Of a stretch of 64,000 bases of DNA, positions 1 through 10,500 are shown one piece after another. The notes under the pieces are model-generated. The model worked only from the letters and a program-made list of their open reading frames with translations, did no database searches and was not told where the DNA came from. The position numbers and the translations under genes were made by a program. The DNA is from Marsupella aquatica (Eukaryota; Marchantiophyta): assembly GCA_973895155.1 (NCBI GenBank), contig OZ316892.1, forward strand, positions 19,840,001-19,904,000, read 5' to 3'. Position 1 is the stretch's first letter. Every line of letters begins with the position of its first letter.

Positions 1-29
1 CTTTGGTAGAAGAATTGGGCCCAGTTTCG

Positions 30-1199
30 TCATTTGTACTGTTCCACCTGCACGATCGTGCAGAGGGAAATCTCGGATCGTGGCTCAATCATGTGTAGGG
101 TAGTCCGTATGAAGTTAAGCCGCTCCATACAGGTTAAGTTGGTGCACGCCCCCTGCTTGTATCCGTTGTCCGTCTTACCCTCGGGTTTGAAGTGCCGCGG
201 CGTATATTCCATATCCCGAATCCAGATTTCCACCGGCACCGGCCCGGTTGGTAGGCAGAAGATTTGCGTTAACCGATGCTCCGTGAGTGATAAGGCCTGC
301 CCCGAAACCTTGGTGGTCGACGCGTCAATGTCGAAATTGGAGATGAACTCACAAATCTCCTTCGGCCCGGCGGCGCACGGCCTCCATAGCAAGTGGGCGA
401 ACCGCTCCAACTGATGCTCCTTGAGATAGTCCGCATGTTCGAGTTTCTTGATCGCGATCCAGACTACTTCGGGGACGCGGATTACCTGTAATAAGTTGGA
501 CTTCGGGTTATCCGGGGGCCGTCGGGTCTGGTTGGTCGGGGGGTTTGCCAGGGTAGGTGCAGGCGCGGCGTCGGTCCGTGTTGATTCGGGGGCCATCGTA
601 GTCCTTGGCCGCTTACAAGGACGCTGTTCGAGTTGCGGACTAGCTCGCTCAGAACCCGAAGAACACTCCGTGTTGATTACTGGACGGACTTGGGACTGGT
701 TCGGCGGTACTCCGGTGGTCATCGGTTGAGGCACTGGTGGTATCGGGGTAGCCATATCCCAGTTGAAGGCGTTGGAGCTTTCCCCGAGGAACGTAAGATT
801 ACGTGCCGCTTCCCATTGTCTACTGATGTCTTCCTGGCGCTTTTCGGCTGCGATCTGCTGGTCTAGGTACCCCGGAATCTTGTCGAACTCCACTTGAGTA
901 AGCCGCTGGTTGCCCTTCAGCTTAAAGAACTTTGCTGGAACCTCAAGAATCGCCTCAGCTACCAATCTAAGCCCTTCCTCGCTGAGATATAGTTCGGTGA
1001 TGTAGTCTCGCAGCTCGTTGTAGCTGGAATCCCTGGTGATGGCTGTCCTTTCGCAATTAACCAGTGCTACCTTGGTCACCAGCCTCGCGTATCTTCGTTT
1101 GTAAGCGGCTTTCTCGGGGCAAGAGTACCAGTAAGTCTCGGAGAACTTAGCACCTACCTCGCCAAACAAGGTCCAAAATCCCAAGGCTGTGAGGGTCAT
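30..1199 (-). CDS. Unrecognised 389-aa ORF, possibly transposon-derived
   Basis: An open frame starting ATG at 1199 and ending TGA at 30-32. The N-terminal third is mixed alpha-helical in character. The middle (roughly residues 150-240) is Pro/Ser/Thr/Arg-rich and looks disordered. The C-terminal part (residues 250-370) is compact, with a stretch containing LLWRPC and LTEHRLTQIFCLPTGP. That pattern loosely recalls N-terminal domains of plant retroelement or plant-mobile-domain proteins, but this is an impression and not an identification. No zinc knuckle, protease or polymerase motif is visible. The base composition is more GC-rich than the CACTA sequence that follows. It could be part of a larger element extending left of the window. 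The length and lack of stops support coding; function is unknown. Confidence 0.45.
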   Translation of the reverse strand: MTLTALGFWTLFGEVGAKFSETYWYSCPEKAAYKRRYARLVTKVALVNCERTAITRDSSYNELRDYITELYLSEEGLRLVAEAILEVPAKFFKLKGNQRLTQVEFDKIPGYLDQQIAAEKRQEDISRQWEAARNLTFLGESSNAFNWDMATPIPPVPQPMTTGVPPNQSQVRPVINTECSSGSERASPQLEQRPCKRPRTTMAPESTRTDAAPAPTLANPPTNQTRRPPDNPKSNLLQVIRVPEVVWIAIKKLEHADYLKEHQLERFAHLLWRPCAAGPKEICEFISNFDIDASTTKVSGQALSLTEHRLTQIFCLPTGPVPVEIWIRDMEYTPRHFKPEGKTDNGYKQGACTNLTCMERLNFIRTTLHMIEPRSEISLCTIVQVEQYK

Positions 1200-1735
1200 A
1201 CTAACCTCGTAGTCCGGTTCGTTGAGTCCACGTTCCCACCCGGCTGGTCCTCTGTCTCGTGGAGGCCTCGCTCGTCCTGACTAAATCTCGCCACATTCCG
1301 TTCTTCTCCCTCGATAATCTCCTTGTAAAGGTCAACTCGATTCGATCAGCAGGGCGAGTGGGTGGCAATGTCCGCGAATTCAAAGAAAGGTAGACATGAG
1401 CAAATGGCCCGCAGCACCATCGGCTCCTCTCTTATGGAGGTGCCAGGATTAGCCCGAGCGTGAGAAGGCCAGGCCGTTTTGGTCATTGATAGCGAGCTGA
1501 AGTCGGCGCCTCGGTCCAAGCGTGATTCTTCTAACTGATTTTTACTCCGCTGCCGCCACCGTACCTCGGTCGCGCGTAATAATCCCCTTCCTTAACTCGT
1601 AATGATTCGATCATCTTAACCTACTCCTAATCTAATCATAATGGCAACAGACGGCTATACATGCTATTCTACACTATGGCTACGGTCCTAATGACCGTAT
1701 AAGTCCTAATTTACGACCTGGGTTCAGTCAAGTGA
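1200..1735. other. Non-coding stretch between ORF and CACTA remnant
   Basis: No convincing gene is seen. A 60-codon open frame on the minus strand (1201-1383) could be a leader exon of the ORF to the left but has no supporting motif. A short perfect inverted repeat (gtgacacg / cgtgtcac, 1732-1752) lies where the CACTA coding frame opens. The composition changes here from GC-richer to AT-richer, so a junction between two elements probably lies near 1.6-1.75 kb. Confidence 0.35.
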
Positions 1736-2128
1736 CACGTTACCCGTGTCACAAAACATGATGAGACTGGCCTATGGCTTGCCAATTTTAATATGCCTTA
1801 TCCCTCAGCTGAGAAATTAGATTATGTCTTGCCCAGTCAGATTGAGCAGGTTTTCTTTTACCCAAACATAGCCAGGGCCTCTTGGAGACATGTCCTCCAT
1901 AAGGAAGGGAGGTCTCGACGAGTTGTTGAGGGTACAAATGACCTTGAGTTTAATGATCTTGTGGATCGTCATGAGGCTGTTGAGGCTGAGCTTGTTGCAG
2001 CAGCTAACAGACGAGTGCCCTTGGATGAAGGAGAAATTGTAGTTTTTCAGGAGATGGCAGTGTTGACAAGAAGTGATAGTGATGATGATGATGTCTGGGA
2101 AGATGAAGAAGATTCAAATGAAGAGTGA
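1736..2128 (+). pseudogene. TNPD transposase C-terminal tail (DUF4216-like), partial
   Basis: The open frame reads from 1736 into a segment with W-L-A-N-F near 1775, then VLPSQIEQVFFYP and WRHVLHKE, matching the pattern of the DUF4216 domain at the C-terminus of CACTA TNPD proteins (a LASQ..QVFYV...W.VVL core). It ends in a long acidic tail (SDDDDVWEDEEDSNEE type) and a TGA at 2126-2128. Only about 130 residues remain, against well over 700 in a full TNPD. The transposase catalytic region is absent from the window, so this copy cannot encode an active TNPD. The first in-frame ATG is at 1793, but the protein reading clearly extends upstream of it, so the segment is the end of a longer gene. 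Confidence 0.55.
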
Positions 2129-2201
2129 GAATGTGCCTCTTGGGGTAGGAAGTACTGATTGCTCTTTGGTGATAGTGTTTTTTATGCAGTTTTGAATTGA
2201 A

Positions 2202-5185
2202 ATGCATGATCGATCTGGGGTGAAAGGTTCTGAGAATGCCGTTGAGGCACAAAGGAATAAGAACATAGCAGCCAACCAAGCTATACTTGACCAGTTCGTA
2301 GGAACTGCTGCAAGAGATTTAAAGTATGTACTCTATCCCTATATAGTTTTGAATTTATGCCTTGACTTTATTACTAATGGTTCACACTCATGACATTGCC
2401 AAGGTGATTGCAGTTTACAGGGTGAGGCAAGGGTCAAGCGGCTATCTAAGTTGTCAAAGAAGACTGAACAGAATCAGCCGTCTATAGCAAAGCGTAGGAG
2501 TTCACGATTACTTGGCAGGCACCTGGAGAAAATCATGGAGAGTGACAACAGTGGGAGTGATGAGTCTGAAAAATCAGCTGAGACAAATTATGGGGCAGAT
2601 TTAAGTGATGGCTTTGAATCAGATGGTGTTGAAGAGCTACGTAAGGTAAGAGAAGACTCACTGTCATTTTCTACTTCACTTGAAGCTAATTGCATTAATT
2701 GTCCAATTTCTGTATATCTCAATCTGGTGCTACTATTACTAATTACTTGAATGTGCACACTGTTATCCTCAGTCTCCCCAAAAGTCAGGGCTTAAATATT
2801 ATGTGGATCCTAGGACAAAGGAAGTGAGTGTGTGTAAGTAATTTATTCATTACCTCACTTGCCATGAACTTGTTTTTGACTTGCCAAGTGAATCTTGAGT
2901 TCAGAGATTCTCATAGTTGCAGATTGATTGTCACAAGTTACATTAATGTTTGACTTGCTAACAAAATCTCTTTGGTTGGTTGTGGTAGTGACACCCTTGC
3001 CTAGAGCATCTGCTCGTGATCTAGATGATGGAATTGTCACAGAAAGATCAGAACAGACACACGTACGACAATCATCTCGTGCTGCAAAGAAACAATGGGA
3101 AGAGAACACAAGCGAGCGTCGCAAGTTGGGCATGAAGAAAGCTGCAATCACTGTATGTTGCTTGTGAAAGATCATGCTTGTGATTTATTGTTTGTCCTCT
3201 GTTATTGGTCTCTTATGATGCATTGTGTGCAGATTTGGAACAATGATGTTGATCCCAGTGATCCATATCGGGCACGTTGGGGAGATGATCTTCGTGCTGT
3301 GTGTATGGGTAAACTGAATCCTTCTATCCGTGAGATTAAGAAGCAAGACTCAGGGGTTCTTCTTCATGTTTATGCTGTGTTGGAGAATGATTGGGAGTAT
3401 GTACAGGGGACTCTGTCAATGAAGAAGTTCAGGTCTCATTGTTCAGCAGTAATGAAAGCACAACGAGCAAGACTCCACAACCATTTTCAGGAAGGTGAAA
3501 GACGCTTGGACAAGAAGCCCCTTGAGAATGTGAAGCCTGAACATTGGAAGGAATTGTGTGAGTGGTGGCTGTCTCCAGAAGGGATGTCTAGCATTGATAA
3601 GATGAAGTATGCAAGATCTAAAGTCATTAATCCATCAAGGGCGAGATCAAGGGTTGGACGAGGTGGCTACCGTGGGAAGGAGTCTGACTTTGTAAGTATA
3701 CAAGATTCATTTACAGTTATTATGAATGTTTGTAAACAATAAATAGGCTTATAGCATGTGTCTTCCTTTGTTTTAGCAATTGGTATGCAAAGAAGCAAGA
3801 AATTTCATTCTAATATGTATTGTTTGGTCTCATTGCTCAGAAGAGAAAAAGAGGGGAAAGTCCACCTCTGTCTGAGCTACGCTCAAAAGATGATAGATTT
3901 GGAGTATCAAGTGTGAGATCTGTCATAGGACAGACCACACCATCTCATCGGAGAGGCAGAAAGTCAATTTTGAGTATTAGTTCATAAGTCCAAATTTTTA
4001 TTTCCAAATTGCCAAGTCTAGGTGATATCCACTAACTTTTGTATGATTGTTCAATGGTTGCAGACACCAGGTTCCAGGGCTATGATGGGAGACGAGGAAG
4101 GACGTGATGAGCGTATATTGAGTACAATTGTGAATGCAATAAGTACAGGGATGAGTGTTGGGTTTGACAAAATGTTAACTGTTTTGACAAAACCTAGCCT
4201 AAATCAAGATGTGGAAGAAACCAGAACTGTCCCAGTTGGGCCGGGACAGTCTTCAATGCCCTCACGAATGAGTTCAGTTCCGAAAAGTCATTCAGGCCGT
4301 AGTACTTCAGCTGGGAAACTAGACTTTTTGGTGGACTTGACCAAAGAAGGTATGTTCTTTACAGAGGACAGTTAAAGTATGTGTAATCAAGCATGCATGA
4401 CTTGGATTAGTGAATGTTTTCTAATGTCTTGAAATGTTAATGGGCAATTGAAGATGATCAGGGGATTGATCTCAATGCTGCTGTGGAATACAATTATGAC
4501 CCAGTGATTGTGAAGCAAGAGATCAATGAAGAAATAGAGGTGGTATACAGTTCGCCTGCGCAGCATGATCAAGCAGGCAAAGATAAGGTTGGAATACCAT
4601 CTAAACCCTAAACTTTGTACTATTAATGTGTTCATTATCCCATGAATTTGTAATATAAACCTGGTAGGGCATGCTTATGTAAGTTGTCTCACCCTAATCT
4701 GTTTTGCAGGAGATAATAGAAGCTTTGACACCTGAAGTTGTTTTGACAAAGTCATCTGAAGAAGCCATTGTTACAGAGTTTTCAAAGTCGATCCCTTCAC
4801 CTTTTGTCTTGAAGGTGAGCAAAAGCAAATGATTGCTTTCAATACATGTCCTATTTGTTTATTTGCTGTAACTTGTCATTAACAAGTCTAAGTAATGAAA
4901 TGGTTGTGTTATGTTGTTGATGTGTGACAGTTTAAAGTAGGAGACATGGTGAAATTGAAATCACTAGTGGATCAGCAGGTCATTGCTATTGCCAGAATCG
5001 ATGGAGTATGTGGACTTGATTGATATTATGACAACCCAGTTCCTACTGGCTTCTTGATTGTCAAAGCTGTTTCTATTTTGAATGGAGATGCACCTCTCCA
5101 AGAAAAGCACCCAGAAGGCTTGGTAGCCCTCAAACATGTGAAGGGGCACTCATTTTTGTGGAGGCAGAAGTTAATGAGGAAGTAG
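2202..5185 (+). pseudogene. TNPA-like CACTA protein (Transposase_24 type), interrupted by one stop
   Basis: About ten exons can be followed with GT-AG borders: 2202-~2322, ~2420-2649, ~2774-2823, ~2990-3152, 3233-3690, 3841-~3990, 4064-~4350, ~4453-4588, 4710-4814 and 4931-5185. Exon five has the core of the plant En/Spm Transposase_24 family: WGDDLRAV, then NVKPEHWKELCEWWLSPE, then KMKYARSKV and a basic RARSRVGRGGYRGKES stretch. The last exon has the TNPA C-terminal signature (KVGDMVKLKS...AIARIDG...LWRQK). TNPA proteins bind subterminal repeats of their element. The final exon has an in-frame TGA at 5021-5023 that would read as Arg if CGA. The ATG at 2202 is the first in frame, 70 bp after the TNPD stop. 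Confidence 0.6.
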
Positions 5186-5792
5186 GATTAGTAATTGAGG
5201 AGTAGAGCTTGCAATAGAGAATCCATGTGATTGAAGAAGTATGTAGGTTCCCATATAGGTAGCATGGATACTATTGTGCAACTATGGCTCTCAATTTTTG
5301 GATTCCCAGATGTGTATCACTCTGGAATTTTGTTGGTATTTGAAATGATGACTTACTAAGATTGTGTCATTTCTCAAATTTATTTGAATGTGTATGTGAG
5401 ACATTTGAGGTTTTTGCTATTGCTATTTAGGGTTTAGAACTTTAAAACTAATGACTCTACATCTAGTGATTCGACATTCCAATGTACTTCATTCAAGTTC
5501 TATAGTACACCCAAATCACTACAATTGAAGTGATCAATACTAGACTATGGTCATACTACTGCAACTATAGTTATCAAAGATATGATATTCATCACCCATT
5601 TTAAAGTTGTAACGTAACAATCTATAACACTTAAGATGTAGTCATATAGCAAGTAATAATGGACTGAATGATAGGTCTGTAAATACAGTCATATATAACA
5701 AATAACAAAAACTTTACAATTACTACTTCAATTTAAGACATATATCAAGAACTAAATTGCAAAATAATATCTTTATTACATCAAACTTAGGG
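5186..5792 (+). other. AT-rich 3' region of the CACTA element
   Basis: No gene is seen. The DNA is AT-rich with scattered AGTCATATA or AGTTATC motifs (for example 5642, 5688 and 5568), plausible subterminal protein-binding repeats. It is interrupted at 5797 by the large transposon. The matching flank on the far side begins at 24,517. Confidence 0.4.
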
Positions 5793-5796
5793 TGGA
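5793..5796. repeat. Target-site duplication TGGA, left
   Basis: These four bases adjoin the left inverted repeat and match the four bases adjoining the right end (24,513-24,516). Confidence 0.65.
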
Positions 5797-5817
5797 TTGC
5801 ATGATTGAGGACTACCA
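5797..5817 (+). repeat. Left terminal inverted repeat of the 18.7-kb transposon
   Basis: The sequence starts TTGCATGATTGAGGACTACC and is followed by A. It is the exact reverse complement of 24,492-24,512. It contains a GGACT core like the internal repeats, so the same protein might bind both. Confidence 0.8.
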
Positions 5818-7507
5818 AAGGAGGCAAAAAGTCTCCAGTCCTTTCACTAATCCAAAGGACTGTCAACGGCCAAGATTGGCACATCTAAAGTCAAAAAGGA
5901 CTTAAACAAATCAAATGCGTATAAGACACATTCATTAGTATTTCAGCTCCCGAGGTAACCCCTTTCTTGTCGCAACTATAATTTATGAGTGAAGGACAAC
6001 CGGTTCTCTAGGAGAGTGCTGGCGCTATTAGTTCTGCGTGGAGGACTTTTCAAAAACAAGGAGTCAAAGTCCTTTGGGGAAACTCATTTTTTGTCCCGAC
6101 AACTAGTTCTGTGGGAGAATGTCATCGGCGCTACTAGTTCCGCAGGGAATTTTCAAAATCTAGGAGTGAGAGTCCTTCTCACTTAGGCGCGAGCTACAAT
6201 TTGTTCAGAAAGTAGCGAAGCCGAGCGCAAAGGTCCATACTTAGCCTCATGAAGCATAAGATGGATGCCTCTGTGAGAATTCATTCAAGAGCAGTCGTGC
6301 AATGATGTGAGATTCAAGATGTTCTAATTTGTGTTGCCTTCAAAGCATGGGGAATGAGCTCATGCAAAAAGGAGGGTAGGGTTTACCTGAAGCTCTGCCA
6401 AACAGCCAATCAAGCTGCAGATTTAATTTGCGTTTGAAGCTTCGCGGATGACATTCAAATCCGAGCATGAGCAAGGGGAATGAGCGCAAAAAGGAGGGCA
6501 ATGAAGCTGCAAGTTTTATTAGGGTCTGAAGCATTCCTGATGATGACGGGAACTTTGGGAAAGAGTGCGAAGGAGGTCTGAAGAGGATCAAAGGGTTGAA
6601 CATTGACTCAAATCACTCACTAGCAGCCATCATCGACAGAATTGAGGTAAATATATGCCTCAATGCTTTTGTTTTCGAAGAGGAGATTTTTCTTTGCACT
6701 GAAGAAGCAAGGATGTTGGACAGAGTATGTGATGATTGACAGAATCAGAGTAGCTTAAATTTTGAAAGGCTTTGTTTGTTAACAAGAGTTCAAGTTGCGT
6801 TAAAGTCTGGAATGACCAACAGTGGCCTTTAAAATACCTTATCTGAGCTTTGTGGAACACAAAATAGGTAGCAACTCTGGAAAGTTCTATGATTGGGTTA
6901 AATTGATTGAAAGAGCAAGATCCGTGGTATGATGTGAGATCCATGCTCTGATAAATCCGTGTTGCCTTCAGAGCATGGGGAATGAGTGCAAAAAGGAGGT
7001 TCAATGAAGCTGCAGATTTATTAGGGTCTGAAGCTTTGCTGCCAACGTACATTTGAATCCGAATAGGAACTTCAAGAAAGAGCATGGAGAGGAAGCTCAA
7101 GCAGTCAATCAAATCAGTATTGGCAGCTATCGTGAACAGAATTGAGGTACATTAAATTAAATTGATTTGCTTTTGTTTTGAAGAGGAGAAGTTGCTTTGG
7201 ACTGGAGAAGCAAGGACACTAGCTAGACAGAGTATTTGATGATCGACACAATTTAGGGAGTTCCCAGTTTGAAAGGCTTTTCTCAAGGCTTTTCTTTTTC
7301 AAGAGGAGAAGTTGCATTGGACTCGATCAGGAAGGGTAGCAAGTCTAGAGATTAAATGTGATGATTTTGTGAGGTATGTTCTAAGTCATGAATTGAAATT
7401 GGATCCCTGGGACGTAGGTGAATTTGATTCTATGAGGGTGGGCGGCCTTTGATTGGTAAAGGAAGTTGAACACCCCGACATATTTGATGCTCCATGATTA
7501 GGCTGAA
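5818..7507. other. Left subterminal region with diverged internal repeats
   Basis: No gene is seen. The first 400 bases hold scattered AGGACT/AGTCC copies (for example 5838, 5855, 5906, 6033, 6069 and 6170) and two similar blocks reading ggcgct-A-TTAGTTCTG or ggcgct-A-CTAGTTCCG (near 6022 and 6129). From about 6330 to 7340 three related blocks recur. The phrase GTGTTGCCTTCA-A/G-AGCATGGGG occurs at about 6331 and 6959, GAAGCTGCA..TTTATTAGGGTC at about 6503 and 7006, and ACAGAATTGAGGTA at about 6636 and 7135. They are diverged direct duplications of about 500-630 bp. Open frames over this stretch on the minus strand have no recognisable motif. The transposase promoter should lie near the end of the region. 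Confidence 0.5.
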
Positions 7508-10500
7508 ATGGATACTCTTAATCAGGTATCCGATGCCCTAGCAAGAGAGAGGTTGGAGAAGCGAAGGTTGGCAAATCGCAAATCCAAGTTGAAAAGACAA
7601 GAGCAAATAGCAAACGGTCAGCACATAGGTGGTCAACAGGCAGTTTGCACTGATGAAATGATTCATGAAACACAACAACAGTGCAATCTCATGATGGAGA
7701 GTGCTAAGCAGCAATGTCAAGATTTAGTGATTGATGGCAACCGAAGGCAAAGAGAGTTATTGGCTGCTGGGAAATCAGAGGCAATGAGAATTACTAGTGA
7801 GGCTCATGAAGCTGCCGCTGTGATGTTGCGTACAGCCCGGGAAGAAAGTGAAAATCTCAAGGAGGCTGCGCATTCATGCCATTTTGAGATTTTAGAGTCT
7901 AGGCGGAGGACCCTAAGGGCAAGCATTCCAACACAGGTCAACGCCCACATTCGAATGCCAAGTCAGAGCACCCCAACTGCTTGCACTCAAGTGCATGCAG
8001 CCCACCTTCATCCACTAAATGAAGGTGAGCACGATAATTGTGGTTGTGATGACCAATTGCAGGAAGGTTCCATTCTTGAGAAGAGGAGGAAGGATGCAGA
8101 CAGGAAGAGATTTGAGTACCAAAGGAGCAAGCGCTCTGTTCCAGAAGACTGTGTAACTCCCAACCGAAAGAGAAGGTGCATTACAATTGTGTTATCAGAT
8201 ATAGTTAGGTACATTTTGGAGAAGACCGCTACATTCAATGTAGGTGCAAGGAGGGCAGTACTATCTGGTATCTGGTTGCACAAATACTTGAAGAAGTACC
8301 AGCCTACAAGACTAGGTTCGCCTAAAATGGATTGGGCTGTAGCTGCTGCATTATGTGATGTGAGGAAAACCTTGAGCATAGTGAAGCAAGGGAAGCGCAA
8401 AGACCATCTTGCTGCAAAGTACCAAGTTTTGTCAGCACTTGTAGAAAAGACATGTGTAGATAGAAGGCAGCAGACCTCTCTAGCTCAAGCTTTGGGTATA
8501 CAACGGCAAAATCTTCATAGGGCATCTAAGATCAGGATGCAGATTGATGAAGATCGTGAAAAAACTTATCCTATGGGGGAAAGAAAGGTACGTCGAGATA
8601 AGATTTCTGATGAAGTTCGAAAACAGGTGGAACACTTTTGGGAAACCCACACTCGAATTTCTCCATGTAAGAACAATGAAGCCAGATTGCGACTAGGGCG
8701 GAAAATGTATGAAACACATCAAGTGCACTGGCTGGAGGATACACAGGTGAGAAATTCTCCATGATTGATTTGCCACTTTTGATTTTAACTCATAATACGA
8801 TCTGCAGATGTTGAGAAGTAGGTTTCCTTCATGTGTGCTTTAGCCATTGTGCTCTGCTGTAACCGCCTAGTTTTTTCTTTAAGGTAGGATCTGAATAATT
8901 TTGTGAGACCTGACGTCCTATATAGCCTAGCAGGAAGGACTCTATTCCAGGAAAATTCCTTCAGGACTGACTATCTAGGCCTTCAAGAAGCACTGTTGAA
9001 TCCTTGTCAAGTGAAGTCTGGCATGAGAAACGAGTTGAGTCCTTGGCAAAGTACTATCTAGTTAATCACTAAGGACTATATAGTCCTTGACTCAGGAGTA
9101 TGGATAGCAGTGAAGTCCTTAGTCAAAGGACTTTACTCCTTAGCCAAGGGCTTCACTAAGCGTCAAGGACTATATAGTCCTTATAAAAGGACTATACTCC
9201 TTTGCCCAGGACTATATAGTCCTTATCAAAGGACTTTACTACTTTTTAAAGGACTTTGTAAAGGACTTTACTACTTTGTAAAGGACTATAGTCCTTTCTA
9301 AAGGACGTAACTCCTTTTTGAAGGACTATTAATAGTCCTTACTCAAGGACTTTACTACTTTGTAAAGGACTATAGTCCTTACTAAAGGACTTTACTACTT
9401 TGTAAAGAACTATAGTCCTTGCTCAAGGACTTACTCCTTTGTGAAGGACTATTAATAGTCCTTCCTAAAGGACTTTACTACTTCGTAAAGGACTTTAGTC
9501 CTTACTCAAGGACTTTACTACTTTGTAAAGGACTATAGTCCTTTCTCAAGGACTTCACTCCTTTGTGAAGGACTATTAATAGTCCTTACTAAAGGACTTT
9601 ACTACTTTGTGAAGGACTATAGTCCTTTCTCAAGGACTTTACTCCTTTGTGAAGGACTATTAATAGTCCTTACAAAAGGACTTTACTACTTTGTAAAGGA
9701 CTATAGTCCTTCCCCAAGGACTTTACTCCTTTTAACAGGACTACTAATAGTCCTTGGACTTTACTCCTTGGTACGGGCTTTCGTAACTTAGGACTATAGT
9801 TCTTATTCTTTCATGTTATGAATACACAAGATGATAGTAGTCAATAATCCCCACTCACTTCCATTATGCCAAGGACTTATATAGTCCAGAAGGGTTAACA
9901 TGGTTGGGTTAATGTTAACCTATCCTATATTAGGGTTAAGTCATATTATGGGTTATAACACTTCCCCTTGGTTAATTGGACGGGGTGTCAAGGAACCACA
10001 CATTTAACCCTAGTTTAAAAGTGGGAGTCACTTATGATGTAGCCTCATCAAACCTTGCTGCTTTCCTCTCAAGGAAGAGTACTACCATCATTACAATTTG
10101 TGGTCCCTAATTCAGAAAGTCTCTAATGTGTATGCTCTAAGTCTAAAAGTAGCCTATTACTGTCTAAGCCAGTGGGCTAAGAGTAAGTAAGCGTTTATTT
10201 GTTACTCTAGTCGGGGTAGTATTGTATTCATGACGGGGGAACATGTGTCTCTCTGTAAACTGTTCGTTAGATACTACGATTTAGTAGTTTGTCGAGGTTC
10301 TACTTCGATTTTGCGTTGGCTGTGTGTTCGTGTCGGGAGTTGTCGTTAGTCGAGGAGGTTAGGGAGGAGAGACGATGCATTCCAATGGCGCTGACGTGCT
10401 TTCGATGTGTAGTCGCTGGTAGCGGCTTGGTGAAGAGGTCGGCGCAATTGTCTTGTGAGCTTATTCACTTTACTTGTATTTGCTTTCCGCTGTGTTCGTG

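Larger units (their letters stand above)
1736..5796 (+). mobile_element. CACTA (En/Spm-like) transposon, left-truncated
   Basis: The segment carries the C-terminal tail of a TNPD-type transposase followed on the same strand by a multi-exon TNPA-like gene, the standard order of plant CACTA elements. The TNPD catalytic core is missing, so the element is truncated at or left of 1736. The 3' part (5186-5796) is AT-rich and contains repeats of the form AGTCATATA (near 5642 and 5688). The same motif reappears near 38,414 and 38,472. This suggests that the CACTA tail was split by the two large transposons between 5797 and 38,329. No CACTA/TAGTG terminus was fixed with certainty. Confidence 0.6.

Noticed and set aside
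9110-9791. Short ORFs inside the AAGGACT arrays (also at 15,744 and 20,095-20,525)
   Set aside because: They consist of translations of the repeat unit, appear on both strands and have no independent motif.
8930-9813. A CRISPR-like array
   Set aside because: Units are short palindromes with variable spacing and no unique spacers, in a plant nuclear transposon with introns.
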